Assembly (NCBI GenBank): GCA_023229795.1
Contig: JALNYP010000036.1
Location: forward strand, 1-37,693
DNA from: Syntrophobacterales bacterium
Lineage (GTDB): Bacteria; Desulfobacterota; Desulfobaccia; Desulfobaccales; 0-14-0-80-60-11
Direction of reading: 5' to 3'
Length of the DNA stretch: 37,693 nt
Under the pieces are notes generated by a model. It did no database searches and had not been told where the DNA came from. It saw only the letters and a list, made by a program, of their open reading frames with translations. Within the stretch, counting starts at the first letter, position 1, and each line of letters begins with the position of its first letter. Positions 6,678-14,481 of the stretch are shown here, one piece after another. Both the position numbers and the translations under genes were made by a program.

Positions 6678-8531
6678 ATGCCAAGATTTGAATCCGTAGA
6701 CCATCTGCGGGAATATCGCCGCCAGCTTGCGGCCCGTCTGGATCCCAAGCAACAACAGGTGCTGGTCTGCGCCGGTCCCGGCTGCCTGCCCATGGGCAGC
6801 GACGAGGTGGCCGCCGCCTTCCGGGAGGAACTTCAGAAAAACGGCCTGGAAGGCAAGGTAGCCTTGAAAGAATGCGGCTGCCAGGGCCTCTGCGCCCGGG
6901 CAGTGAAGGTCCTGCTCAGACCCCAGGAGATCGCCTACCAGCACGTCACCCCCGAGGACGTCCCGGAGATCGTGGAGGCCACCCTGAAAAACGGCCAGGT
7001 GGTGGAACGCCTGGTCTATGAGAACCCGGAGACCCACGAGCACATCGCCCACAAGGCCGACATCCCCTTTTATAAGGGCCAGCAGCCCATCGTCCTGCGC
7101 AAGCTGGACCTCGTTGACCCCGAGAGCCTGGACGATTACCTGGCCCTGGGGGGCTACCGGGCCCTGAGGAAGGTGCTTGGCGAAATGTCCCCGGACCAGG
7201 TCATCGAGGCGGTGGATAAAGCCGGCTTGCGGGGCCGGGGCGGGGGCGGCTTCCCCACCGGCCGCAAGTGGCGCGTCTGCGCCGATGCCCTGGATGAGGT
7301 GAAGTTCATCATCTGCAACGGCGACGAAGGCGACCCCGGGGCCTTCATGGACCGGGCGGTAATGGAGGGCGACCCCCACGCCGTGATCGAAGGTATGATC
7401 ATCGGCGGCTACGCCATCGGCGCCCAACGGGGTTACATCTACGTGCGCCATGAGTATCCCCTGGCGGTGAAGCGCCTTAACCTGGCCATCGAGCAGGCCC
7501 GGGAAGTGGGGCTGTTGGGGGCCAATATCCTCCGCTCCGGGTTCAGCTTCGACATCAAGATCAGCCGGGGCGCCGGGGCCTTTGTCTGCGGGGAAGAGAC
7601 CGCCCTGATTCACTCCATGGAAGGCTTCATCGGCGAACCTTCGCCCCGGCCGCCGTACCCGGCCCAGCAGGGTCTCTTCGGCAAGCCCACGGTCATCAAC
7701 AACGTGGAGACCTGGGTCAACGTCCCCGAAATCATCAACATGGGGGCCGATTGGTTCGCGGGCATCGGCACCGAGAAGAGCAAAGGCACCAAGGTCTTCT
7801 CCCTGGTGGGCGCGGTGAACCAGACCGGCCTGGTGGAAGTGCCCATGGGCACTACTCTCCGGCAGATCATCTATGATTTGGGCGGCGGCCTGCGCCCCGG
7901 CCGGGAATTCAAGGCGGTGCAGACCGGCGGCCCCTCCGGCGGCTGCATCCCCGCCGAGTTCCTGGACCTGCCCGTGGACTACGACAGCCTCCAGTCGGTG
8001 GGCTCCATTATGGGCTCCGGCGGCATGATCGTCATGGACAACACCTCCTGCATGGTGGACGTGGCCCGCTACTTTATCTCCTTTCTCCATCAGGAGTCCT
8101 GCGGCAAATGCACCCCCTGCCGGGAAGGCTTGAAAAATCTGCTCTTTCTCCTGGACGAAATCATCGCCGGCCGGGGCGAGATGGCCCACCTGGACCTCAT
8201 GGAAGAGCTGTGCGCCACCATGGCTTCGGCCTCCATCTGCGGGTTGGGCAAGAGCGCGGTCAACCCGGTGCGCTCGACCATTAAGTACTTCCGGCAGGAA
8301 TACGAGGCCCACATCCGGGATAAGAAGTGCCACGCCCTGGTTTGCCGGCCTCTCCTGAAGTACACCATCGACCCGGAAACCTGCACCGGCTGTCTGGCCT
8401 GCGTCCGGGAATGCCCGGTGGGGGCCATCTCCGGCCAGAAGAAGCATGCCCAGGAAATCGATCAGGAACTCTGCGTCAAATGCGGCCTGTGTCATGAGGC
8501 TTGCCAGTTTGACGCCGTGAAGGTGGAGTAA
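6678..8531 (+). CDS. NuoF/HydB-like FMN, NAD(H)-binding Fe-S flavoprotein
   Basis: 617-residue flavoprotein, longer than NuoF and organised like HydB/HndC. An N-terminal thioredoxin-like [2Fe-2S] domain has Cys31, 36, 68 and 72. The FMN/NADH core carries GRGGGGFPTG (186-195), GDEGDPGAFMDR and GAGAFVCGEETALI. The [4Fe-4S] site is Cys475, 478, 481 (CGKCTPC) and Cys521. A C-terminal 2[4Fe-4S] ferredoxin domain has Cys569-579 and Cys599-609. All NAD(H)- and FMN-binding elements look intact. This architecture is that of the flavoprotein of electron-bifurcating hydrogenases (HydBC/Bfu-type). It lies 18 bases after the NuoE-like gene and 5 bases before the next gene. Confidence 0.9.
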   Translation: MPRFESVDHLREYRRQLAARLDPKQQQVLVCAGPGCLPMGSDEVAAAFREELQKNGLEGKVALKECGCQGLCARAVKVLLRPQEIAYQHVTPEDVPEIVEATLKNGQVVERLVYENPETHEHIAHKADIPFYKGQQPIVLRKLDLVDPESLDDYLALGGYRALRKVLGEMSPDQVIEAVDKAGLRGRGGGGFPTGRKWRVCADALDEVKFIICNGDEGDPGAFMDRAVMEGDPHAVIEGMIIGGYAIGAQRGYIYVRHEYPLAVKRLNLAIEQAREVGLLGANILRSGFSFDIKISRGAGAFVCGEETALIHSMEGFIGEPSPRPPYPAQQGLFGKPTVINNVETWVNVPEIINMGADWFAGIGTEKSKGTKVFSLVGAVNQTGLVEVPMGTTLRQIIYDLGGGLRPGREFKAVQTGGPSGGCIPAEFLDLPVDYDSLQSVGSIMGSGGMIVMDNTSCMVDVARYFISFLHQESCGKCTPCREGLKNLLFLLDEIIAGRGEMAHLDLMEELCATMASASICGLGKSAVNPVRSTIKYFRQEYEAHIRDKKCHALVCRPLLKYTIDPETCTGCLACVRECPVGAISGQKKHAQEIDQELCVKCGLCHEACQFDAVKVE

Positions 8532-8536
8532 AGTTC

Positions 8537-9292
8537 ATGGACTGGAAAATCACTGACGAAGTCTTCGAAACCATGGCCGGGGCAGTGCGCCTCACCATTA
8601 ACGGCTTCAACGTGGAGGCCCCCCAGGATCAGAGCCTGCTGGTGACGATTCGACAGCAGGGCATCGACATCCCCACCCTCTGCCATCACTCCGATCTGCC
8701 GTCGGAAGGGCATTGCCGCCTCTGCGTGGTGGAGATCGGCGAGTACCCCAAAACCCGCATCGTCAACTCCTGCACCTACCCCACCGAAGGGGGCCTGGTG
8801 GTCCAGACCCACTCGGAGCCGGTGTTGCAGGCCCGGCGCATGGTCCTGGAGCTGCTCCTGGCCCGCTGCCCCCACGCCAAGCTCATCCAGGAGATGGCCG
8901 CGGAGCACGGCGTCTATGAGTCCCGCTTCAAGACCGACGACCCCGACGAACTCTGCATTCTCTGCGGCCTCTGCGTCCGCGCCTGCCGGGACATCGTGGG
9001 AGTGAGCGCCATCAGCATGAAGGGCCGCACCCCGGACAAGCAGGTGACCACGCCCTTCTCGGAGAAATCCTCCGCCTGCATCGGCTGCGGTTCCTGCGCC
9101 TTCATCTGCCCCACCGACGTCATCCCGTACACGGAAAAAGACGGCATCCGTACCGTCTGGGGCCGGGACTTCGAACTCCAGCCCTGCCTGAAATGCGGCA
9201 ACTACATCGCGCCCAAGGCCCAACTGGAACACTGGGCCAAGATCACCGGCGATCCGGTGGAAAGTTTCTTCACCTGCCGGGACTGCCGGTAG
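8537..9292 (+). CDS. NuoG/HydA-like Fe-S adaptor without catalytic domain
   Basis: 251-residue protein matching the N-terminal electron-wire part of NuoG, HoxU or HydA. The [2Fe-2S] plant-type domain has Cys49, 60, 63, 79 (TLCHHSDLPSEGHCRLC). Two [4Fe-4S] motifs follow at Cys140-150 (CILCGLCVRAC) and Cys181-191 (CIGCGSCAFIC). The histidine-containing cluster motif usual between them in NuoG is not seen. There is no hydrogenase H-cluster or molybdopterin domain; the protein ends in CLKC (217-220) and CRDC (247-250), a zinc-ribbon- or rubredoxin-like pair. GGAG seven bases before ATG supports the start. It is last in the operon and could bridge the flavoprotein to the 2-oxoacid oxidoreductase (inference). 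Confidence 0.85.
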   Translation: MDWKITDEVFETMAGAVRLTINGFNVEAPQDQSLLVTIRQQGIDIPTLCHHSDLPSEGHCRLCVVEIGEYPKTRIVNSCTYPTEGGLVVQTHSEPVLQARRMVLELLLARCPHAKLIQEMAAEHGVYESRFKTDDPDELCILCGLCVRACRDIVGVSAISMKGRTPDKQVTTPFSEKSSACIGCGSCAFICPTDVIPYTEKDGIRTVWGRDFELQPCLKCGNYIAPKAQLEHWAKITGDPVESFFTCRDCR

Positions 9293-9313
9293 ATCCGGTG
9301 GTCACGAAAAAAA

Positions 9314-9341
9314 GGGGCGGTGCGGGCACCGCCCCTTTTTT
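9314..9341 (+). terminator. Strong intrinsic terminator ending the por-nuo operon
   Basis: GGGGCGGTG (9314-9322) pairs perfectly with CACCGCCCC (9327-9335) around a four-base loop, followed by TTTTTT. It lies 21 bases after the operon's last stop. The A-run at 9307-9313 makes it potentially bidirectional, serving the minus-strand methyltransferase gene that ends at 9421 as well. Confidence 0.92.
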
Positions 9342-9420
9342 ATTGGCAATGAAGCTTGGCGCGACTTTCTGGGGATGTAAACCACGCGCCCCGCGATACA
9401 CAGATTCTCGGAGATCGGCC

Positions 9421-10122
9421 TTACCGCTTCTTGAGCGTCACACTGAGGCCCGTGCCCTGCATATTATGGAAGACGGTCTCCAGGCTGGGGTTGGTGGTGA
9501 TGGCCTTGAGGAAGGCCGGGGAAGGCCCGGGCCGGCTGACATTGTCGGCCAGGATGAGGCCCCCGGGGCGGACCAGGGGCAGAAGCTTGGTGAAATAGTC
9601 GAGGTAGCCGGGCTTGTCCGCATCGATGAACACGAGATCGAGGGGCTCTGAAAGCCGGGTGATGGTCTGGTGGGCGTCGCCTTCCACCACGGTGGCGAGG
9701 TCATCCACCCCGGCCCGCTTGAAGTTGGCCCGAGCCATCGCGGCCCGTTGGGGGTCAACTTCATGGGTAATCAGTTTACCTCCGGTGGTCCGCAGGCCCA
9801 GGCAGAGCCAGAGCGCGGAATAGCCGTTGGAGGTGCCGATCTCCACGACGTGCTTGGCGCCCGTGGATTCGACGAGGATACGCATCAACCTGCCGTGCCG
9901 CGTATCCACGTTGGCCATCCACGGCCCTTGCCGGATGTCATCCAGGACGCTGAGGATTTTCATCTCGGCTGCGTCTTTGGCCAGGGGCGGATTATCCGAG
10001 GCGGCTGATTTCTTGCCCCAGTGCCAGCCGCTCGTTTCGCCGGGAGCCTGCCCGGGGGCGAAGGCGATAACGAGAAGCGCCAGGGCCCCTAACGCCAAAA
10101 TCATCCTGCCTATCTTTCCCAT
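9421..10122 (-). CDS. Class I SAM-dependent O-methyltransferase-like protein with signal peptide
   Basis: 233 residues. A Rossmann-type methyltransferase domain spans about 60-233: motif I VVEIGTSNGYSALWL (92-106), acidic ribose-binding HEVDP, FIDADKPGYLDYF and LADNVSRPG resemble the catechol/caffeoyl-CoA O-methyltransferase family. The first 25 residues (positively charged MGKIGR, hydrophobic stretch 7-22, then APG) look like a signal peptide or membrane anchor. The start is well supported: AGGAG lies about seven bases before the ATG. An exported SAM-dependent enzyme is unexpected because SAM is cytosolic, so the N-terminus may act as an anchor with the domain inside. Substrate unknown. Confidence 0.8.
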   Translation of the reverse strand: MGKIGRMILALGALALLVIAFAPGQAPGETSGWHWGKKSAASDNPPLAKDAAEMKILSVLDDIRQGPWMANVDTRHGRLMRILVESTGAKHVVEIGTSNGYSALWLCLGLRTTGGKLITHEVDPQRAAMARANFKRAGVDDLATVVEGDAHQTITRLSEPLDLVFIDADKPGYLDYFTKLLPLVRPGGLILADNVSRPGPSPAFLKAITTNPSLETVFHNMQGTGLSVTLKKR

Positions 10123-10210
10123 CTGCCGCTCCTGTTTTCGCGGCGCCCGCCTGTACCCGCTACTCCCGGGACCCTATACTACAAGTCCTTTCCAATACCT
10201 TGAGTGAGAA

Positions 10211-10284
10211 TTGTCATTCTGAGCGCAGCGAAGAATCTCGCCTTTCCGGTGAGTTGAGATCCTTCACTTCGTTCAGGATGACAA
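10211..10284. repeat. Dispersed inverted repeat, copy 1
   Basis: The 29-base arm TTGTCATTCTGAGCG... at 10211-10239 is matched in inverted orientation at 10256-10284 with about five mismatches around a 16-base spacer. The same family recurs at 11287-11359. Elements with the core CATTCTGAGCGAAGCGAAG are familiar as intergenic palindromic repeats in many bacterial genomes. Their function is not established. Confidence 0.85.
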
Positions 10285-10352
10285 AATCAGTGGGGAAGTT
10301 GCATGATCAGCCAGACATAAAATCAGGTCCGCGGCAGACTTGGCAGGACAAG

Positions 10353-10431
10353 TCCCCTTTGAAAAAGGGGTATTTAGGGTGATTTCAGGTACTTATAAAA
10401 ATTCCCCCTGACCCCCCTTTTAGAAAGGGGA
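10353..10431. repeat. Second type of dispersed palindromic repeat
   Basis: TCCCCTTTGAAAAAGGGG and following bases (10353-10385) are partly mirrored by 10399-10431, which ends CTTTTAGAAAGGGGA in inverted orientation; about 70% of positions can pair. The composition (CCCCTTT, AAAGGGG, TTTAGGG) is that of the common 'ATCCCCCTTTxAAAGGGGGAT' intergenic repeat class. Together with the previous repeat it fills most of the gap between the methyltransferase and DUF169 genes. Confidence 0.65.
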
Positions 10432-10504
10432 GTAAAAGACCTGCTTTTCAAGGTTCCCTTTCCTGAAACACAGCACTAGTTTTCCCATGGCCTTTGGGCA
10501 TTAC

Positions 10505-11233
10505 TTACGTACCCGCACCGGGCCGGGCGTTTTTGAGCATGGCGATGGGTTTGGCCATGTCCAGGACGTGCTGATGCATGCTGGCCAGGGCGCCGCCGGG
10601 CACCCCCATCATCAGGTGACAGGCGTCCAGCGCGGATTTCAGGCGGCACCCCAGACCCAGAAAGGTGACGTTGGCAATCCCCTGGGTCAGAGGCAGCGCG
10701 GTAATATCCGCACAGCCCCCCAAGGCCCCGCCCGACTGCGGCAGGTCCATACGTCCGCCGCGCTCGTAGTTCACCGCATAGAGGAGCCACATGACCTGCT
10801 CGCTGTCGGCCGTGAACACCACCACCTCGGGCGTCTCCTTAAATGCCGCCAGCGGCGCGATCAGGGCCGCCTGGGTCTGGCCTCTCTTGAGATAAGTGGA
10901 TTTCAGGATGGTGGCGGCAGAGGCTTCTTCACTGGCATAGAGACCCACGCCGTATTTTTCCAGGACGCCGTCGTCTAGAAAGGCCTCCATGTCCATCTCA
11001 AACCCCAGCACCGAGGTGCCCAACTTGCAGCCCATCTGGTCTTTGCCCAGGAGAAGGGTCTGCCCTGCCCCGGCCAGCACCAGGGCCTGGCAATAACTCT
11101 TCAGCTTATCCGCGGCCAGGGGCACATCTGCCGGCAGGGGCTGGTTTTTCAGGTACAGGGTGACGCCCACCGGCGCGTATTTGAGGTTCAGGGCGGCTAT
11201 CAGATCCTGGGACATAGCTTTGAAATCACGCAT
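10505..11233 (-). CDS. DUF169 family protein
   Basis: 242 residues from the preferred ATG at 11233, which has GGAG five bases upstream (AGGAGCGGAG); an in-frame ATG at 11269 would add 12 residues but has no visible ribosome-binding site. The pattern resembles DUF169 proteins found in anaerobes and archaea: LNLKYAPVGVTLY near the N-terminus, cysteines in SYCQALVLA and MGCKLGTSVLGF, then GGCADI and FLGLGCR near the C-terminus. The function of the family is not established; conserved cysteines suggest metal or cofactor binding. No signal peptide or membrane segment. The gene is alone and bracketed by dispersed inverted repeats. Confidence 0.75.
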   Translation of the reverse strand: MRDFKAMSQDLIAALNLKYAPVGVTLYLKNQPLPADVPLAADKLKSYCQALVLAGAGQTLLLGKDQMGCKLGTSVLGFEMDMEAFLDDGVLEKYGVGLYASEEASAATILKSTYLKRGQTQAALIAPLAAFKETPEVVVFTADSEQVMWLLYAVNYERGGRMDLPQSGGALGGCADITALPLTQGIANVTFLGLGCRLKSALDACHLMMGVPGGALASMHQHVLDMAKPIAMLKNARPGAGT

Positions 11234-11286
11234 GAAAGCTCCGCTCCTAGGGTTTACAAGCCATTTCAAACTTATATTCTACAAAA

Positions 11287-11359
11287 TTGTCATTCTGAGC
11301 GAAGCGAAGAATCTCGCATTTTAAAATACCTGAGACCCTTCGCTGCGCTCAGGGTGACA
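11287..11359. repeat. Dispersed inverted repeat, copy 2
   Basis: TTGTCATTCTGAGCGAAGCG and following bases (11287-11316) are mirrored by 11332-11359 (GAGACCCTTCGCTGCGCTC...GTGACA). It is the same family as 10211-10284 and closer to the general consensus. It lies in the 5' region of the minus-strand DUF169 gene, about 55 bases upstream of its start, so it would be outside the coding sequence but near any promoter. Confidence 0.85.
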
Positions 11360-11454
11360 GAAAACTAGTTTTGAAATGGGTTGCAGGGTTTATGGCCCCT
11401 TGTAGCACAATTCCCCCGGCCGGGCAACCGGGAGGGGCCATTACGAAAGAACTC

Positions 11455-12357
11455 CTAGCCGCTGGCCTCCGTAATAAACTCCCCCGGAAACCAGGAGGTA
11501 CAGGCCATGACGTGGGTGATCGCTTCCCGGTCGTATTCGTTGCCGGAGCGGTAAGTGGCAAAGAATTCATGGAGCCGCCGCACCCGTTCCGGCTGGGCCC
11601 CCACCGCCTGGAGACCCAGGGAGACGCCGTAGTTGGTGAACGCGAACTTGACCTGGCCCAGCCCCGGATGGCGGCAGAAGTACCCGGGCGGGTCCACCCA
11701 CATGGCCTCCAGGGTGTCCAGGCAGCGCTGCCGCTGCAGGACGGCCCAGGGCTCCTCCGGAAAGAAGTGGGTGAACCAGAGCATCATCCCCAGCCCCAGG
11801 TCCTGGTTGAGCCCCAGGGACCGGTAACTCCGCTCCACCAACTGCCGCATCTCGGCGATCTCCGGCGCCAGGGCCGCGGCGTCCAGGGTGCGGTAGACCA
11901 CGTAGCCGTGGAAATGATCCAGACCCCCGAAGCCGTAACCGGGATAAGGCCCGCTCAGGTCTTCCGCCATCTTCCACCAGACCCCGGTGCCCGGCAGGAC
12001 AAAGCGGGGATGGATCTGGCGGGCCAGCTCGACGGCCCGGTCCCGGTAAGCCGGCTTGAGGTGGCCCAGACACCCCAGGGCATAGAGCCACATGGCCAGG
12101 TAGTGGAAGTACTGGCCGTCCCGGTCCGGGGCCTCGCCGATGCGGAGGCCCCGGGCGCGCCCCAGGACCCGCTGGACTTCCGCCACCATCGCTTCGGCCT
12201 CAGCCAGAAACCGCTCATCTTTCAGCTCCCGGTAGAGGGAAACCAACAGAACCACCCCGAAGGCGTCCGTCCACAGGTAGCGCAAGCCGTTGGGCCAGAT
12301 GCGTTCCGCCCGCATCCAGTCGAGCTTATCGAGCACCGCGGCAATTTCCCCGGTCAT
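11455..12357 (-). CDS. Hypothetical protein, helical, possibly alpha/alpha-barrel
   Basis: 300 residues, unrecognised. It is rich in aromatic residues and in paired helices with motifs such as RIWPNGLRYLWTDAFGVV, DGQYFHYLAMWLYALG, GTGVWWKMAEDL, GFGGLDHFHGYVVY and QVKFAFTNYGVSLGLQ. Repeated helix pairs with W/Y/H at turns recall six-hairpin glycosidase-like or terpenoid-cyclase-like alpha/alpha toroids, but this is only a pattern impression. There is no signal peptide, so it should be cytoplasmic. GGAGGAG seven bases before ATG supports the start. It is divergent from the phosphatase gene at 12539, and convergently oriented neighbours are absent. Confidence 0.75.
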   Translation of the reverse strand: MTGEIAAVLDKLDWMRAERIWPNGLRYLWTDAFGVVLLVSLYRELKDERFLAEAEAMVAEVQRVLGRARGLRIGEAPDRDGQYFHYLAMWLYALGCLGHLKPAYRDRAVELARQIHPRFVLPGTGVWWKMAEDLSGPYPGYGFGGLDHFHGYVVYRTLDAAALAPEIAEMRQLVERSYRSLGLNQDLGLGMMLWFTHFFPEEPWAVLQRQRCLDTLEAMWVDPPGYFCRHPGLGQVKFAFTNYGVSLGLQAVGAQPERVRRLHEFFATYRSGNEYDREAITHVMACTSWFPGEFITEASG

Positions 12358-12538
12358 GGCGTCTCCTCCGGCAGCCTTGAGGCGGCTGCCAATCAGGCTA
12401 TGATATGCTAAGGTAAGACGGCTCAGCCCCGGATGCCAGGGGACGGGCCCGATCCGGTTTACCGCTTGATAGATTCAAATAAGGGGATTTCGGGATGAGG
12501 GAGGCTTTTATGGTCTCGCCTGACGGAGGAAGCAAATT

Positions 12539-12967
12539 TTGAAGCCGAAGGTCCTCTTCATCTGCCTGGGGAATTCCTGCCGCAGCATCATGGCCGAGGC
12601 CCTGACCCGGCACCGTTGCGGGGAGGGCTGGGCCGCGGCCTCCGCGGGGATCAATCCCCTGGGCTGGGTGGCGCCCGAAACCTTGGCGGTGCTGGATGAG
12701 TTGGGGGTGGACACAGCGGGCCTGCGCTCTAAGGGCCTGGACGAGTTCGACCTCGCGGAGTTCGGCCTCCTGGTCAACCTGTCCGGGCACTCCCTGGAAC
12801 GGCGCCTCTCGCCGGGCGACTTCGCCAGAGTTATCCACCGCCCCATGCCCGACCCCTTCGGCGGCAGCCTGGAGAGGTATCGCCTGAGCCGGGAGGCCAT
12901 CGACGGACTGATCCGCCGGGAAATCTGCGGGGCAGAGCCCTTGCCGCTAAAATTTCCCGTCACCTAA
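12539..12967 (+). CDS. Low-molecular-weight protein-tyrosine-phosphatase family protein
   Basis: 142 residues. The P-loop CLGNSCRS (Cys9-x5-Arg15-Ser16) at the N-terminus and the acid motif MPDPF (Asp105) near the C-terminus are the LMW-PTP hallmarks: a cysteinyl-phosphate mechanism on phosphotyrosine or small phosphoesters. The additional cysteine pair of thioredoxin-coupled arsenate reductases (ArsC) is not visible around 80-90, so a phosphatase is favoured. The residue after RS is Ile rather than the usual Pro. The start is TTG at 12539 with GGAGGA eight bases upstream. It stands alone, with the stop only a few bases from the end of the convergent catalase gene. Confidence 0.85.
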   Translation: MKPKVLFICLGNSCRSIMAEALTRHRCGEGWAAASAGINPLGWVAPETLAVLDELGVDTAGLRSKGLDEFDLAEFGLLVNLSGHSLERRLSPGDFARVIHRPMPDPFGGSLERYRLSREAIDGLIRREICGAEPLPLKFPVT

Positions 12968-12971
12968 CAGT

Positions 12972-14481
12972 TCAGGCGGTGGCTTGGGCTCGCTCCTCCT
13001 GGGACAGGCCAGCCAGGCGTTCAATTTCCCCCAGGTCTAACCCCAGGCCCTCGGCGACCCGCCGGCCGTATTCCGGGTCCGCCTTGAAGAAGAGCGCGGT
13101 CTGCCGCAGTTGGATGCGTTTTTGCGCGCCCCCCAGATGGTCCACAATATTTCCCACCAGATTGGTGCGGTCCTGATCCGTCATCGCCTGGCGGTAGAGG
13201 TTGCCGGCCTGCACAAAATCGTCGTTGGGGAAGTTGAAGTCGAAACGCCCGGCCGGCCCGGAAACCTCAAACCGCGGCTCGCCACGGTTCGGGTCCGGCT
13301 CCGGACCCCCGAAGCTGTTGGGCCAATAATTAGGTCCCCCGCCGCTGTTGGCGTCCACCCGCATGAACCCATCACGCTGGTAGCTCGCTTCCGGGGCGGT
13401 ATTTGGGGGCGTTCACCGGGATCAGGTGATAGTTGGGCCCCAGCCGGTGAATGTGGGTGTCGTGATACGAAAACACCCGGGCCTGCAGCATCTTATCCGG
13501 GGAGATGGCGATGCCCGGCACCAGATTGCCGGGACCAAACGCGGCCTGCTCTACTTCGGCAAAGTAATTGACCGGGTTGCGGTTCAGCACCAGTTTGCCG
13601 ACCTTGATGGGCGGCACCTCGCCGTGGGGCCAGACCTTGGTGATATCCAGGATGTCCCAGCGGAAATCCTTGGCCTGCTCCGGGGTCAGGATCTGCATCT
13701 CCAGGGTCCAGGAAGGATGATCTCCCCGGGCGATGGCCTCATACAGGTCCCGGGTGGCGTGATCCGGATCATCCCCTGAGATCCGTTGCGCCTCCTGCCG
13801 GGTCAGGTTCTTGATGCCCTGATCCGTCTTAAAATGGTATTGCACCCAGAAGTAGTCGCCCTTGTCGTTGTACCATTTATAGGTGTGGCTGCTGTAGCCG
13901 TTCATGTTGCGGAACGTGGCCGGCGTGCCCCGATCAGAGAAGAGAATGGTGACCTGATGAATCGATTCCGGCGTCAGCGAGAGGAAATCCCAGAACATGT
14001 TCGGGTCTTTGCAGTTGGTGGCCGGGTGCCGCTTTTGGGTGTGGATGAAATCAGGGAACTTCAAGGGGTCCCGGATGAAGAAAACCGGGGTATTGTTGCC
14101 GACTAAATCGTAATTGCCTTCCTCCGTGTAAAATTTGACGGCGAAACCGCGCGGGTCCCGGGCCGCGTCGGCCGAACCCTTCTCGCCGCCCACCGTGGAA
14201 AAACGGGCAAAAACCTCAGTGCGCTTGCCGATGGCCGAGAGAAACTTGGCTTTGGTGTATTTCGTCACGTCGGCAGTAACTTCGAAATAGCCACCCGCAC
14301 CCGCACCCTTGGCGTGGACCACCCGCTCCGGAATGCGCTCGCGGTCAAAGTGCCCCAGTTTCTCCAGGAGATGCACATCTTGCATGAGGACCGGGCCGCG
14401 CTCGCCGGCGGTGAGGCTGTTCTGGTCATCGGGTACCGGTATCCCAAACGCAGTGGTTAAGGTCTTTTTATCCTCGGCCAT
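12972..14481 (-). pseudogene. katA: Clade-type haem catalase, split by a +1 frameshift
   Basis: Decomposes H2O2. The first frame (14481 to stop at 13372-13374) has catalytic His56 (ERVVHAKG), GNNTPVFFIRDP near 130 and the haem-ligand Tyr in RVFSYHDTHIHRLGPNY near 339. It ends abnormally at YRPGSELPA. The rest (EASYQRDGFMRVDANSGG onward to 12972) lies in another frame. Removing one base of the GGGG run at 13393-13396 (CCCC on the coding strand) restores a continuous 502-residue catalase, the normal length. So this is a one-base insertion: either a true lesion or a homopolymer error. AGGAGG precedes the ATG at a good distance. The lost part covers the C-terminal quarter, needed for folding. Confidence 0.9.

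Noticed and set aside
6159..8495. 778-codon open frame on the minus strand opposite the NuoE/NuoF-like genes
   Set aside because: It is the antisense shadow of strongly conserved plus-strand genes, rich in His, Gly, Ala and Asp as expected from reversed GC-rich codons, with no family motif.
6207..9292. Part of a respiratory complex I operon
   Set aside because: No NuoA-D or NuoH-N genes are present, and the NuoG-like protein lacks its large C-terminal domain; the genes overlap porB instead.
12539..12967. Arsenate reductase assignment for the LMW-PTP gene
   Set aside because: The two extra redox cysteines of thioredoxin-coupled ArsC are not present and no ars genes are nearby.
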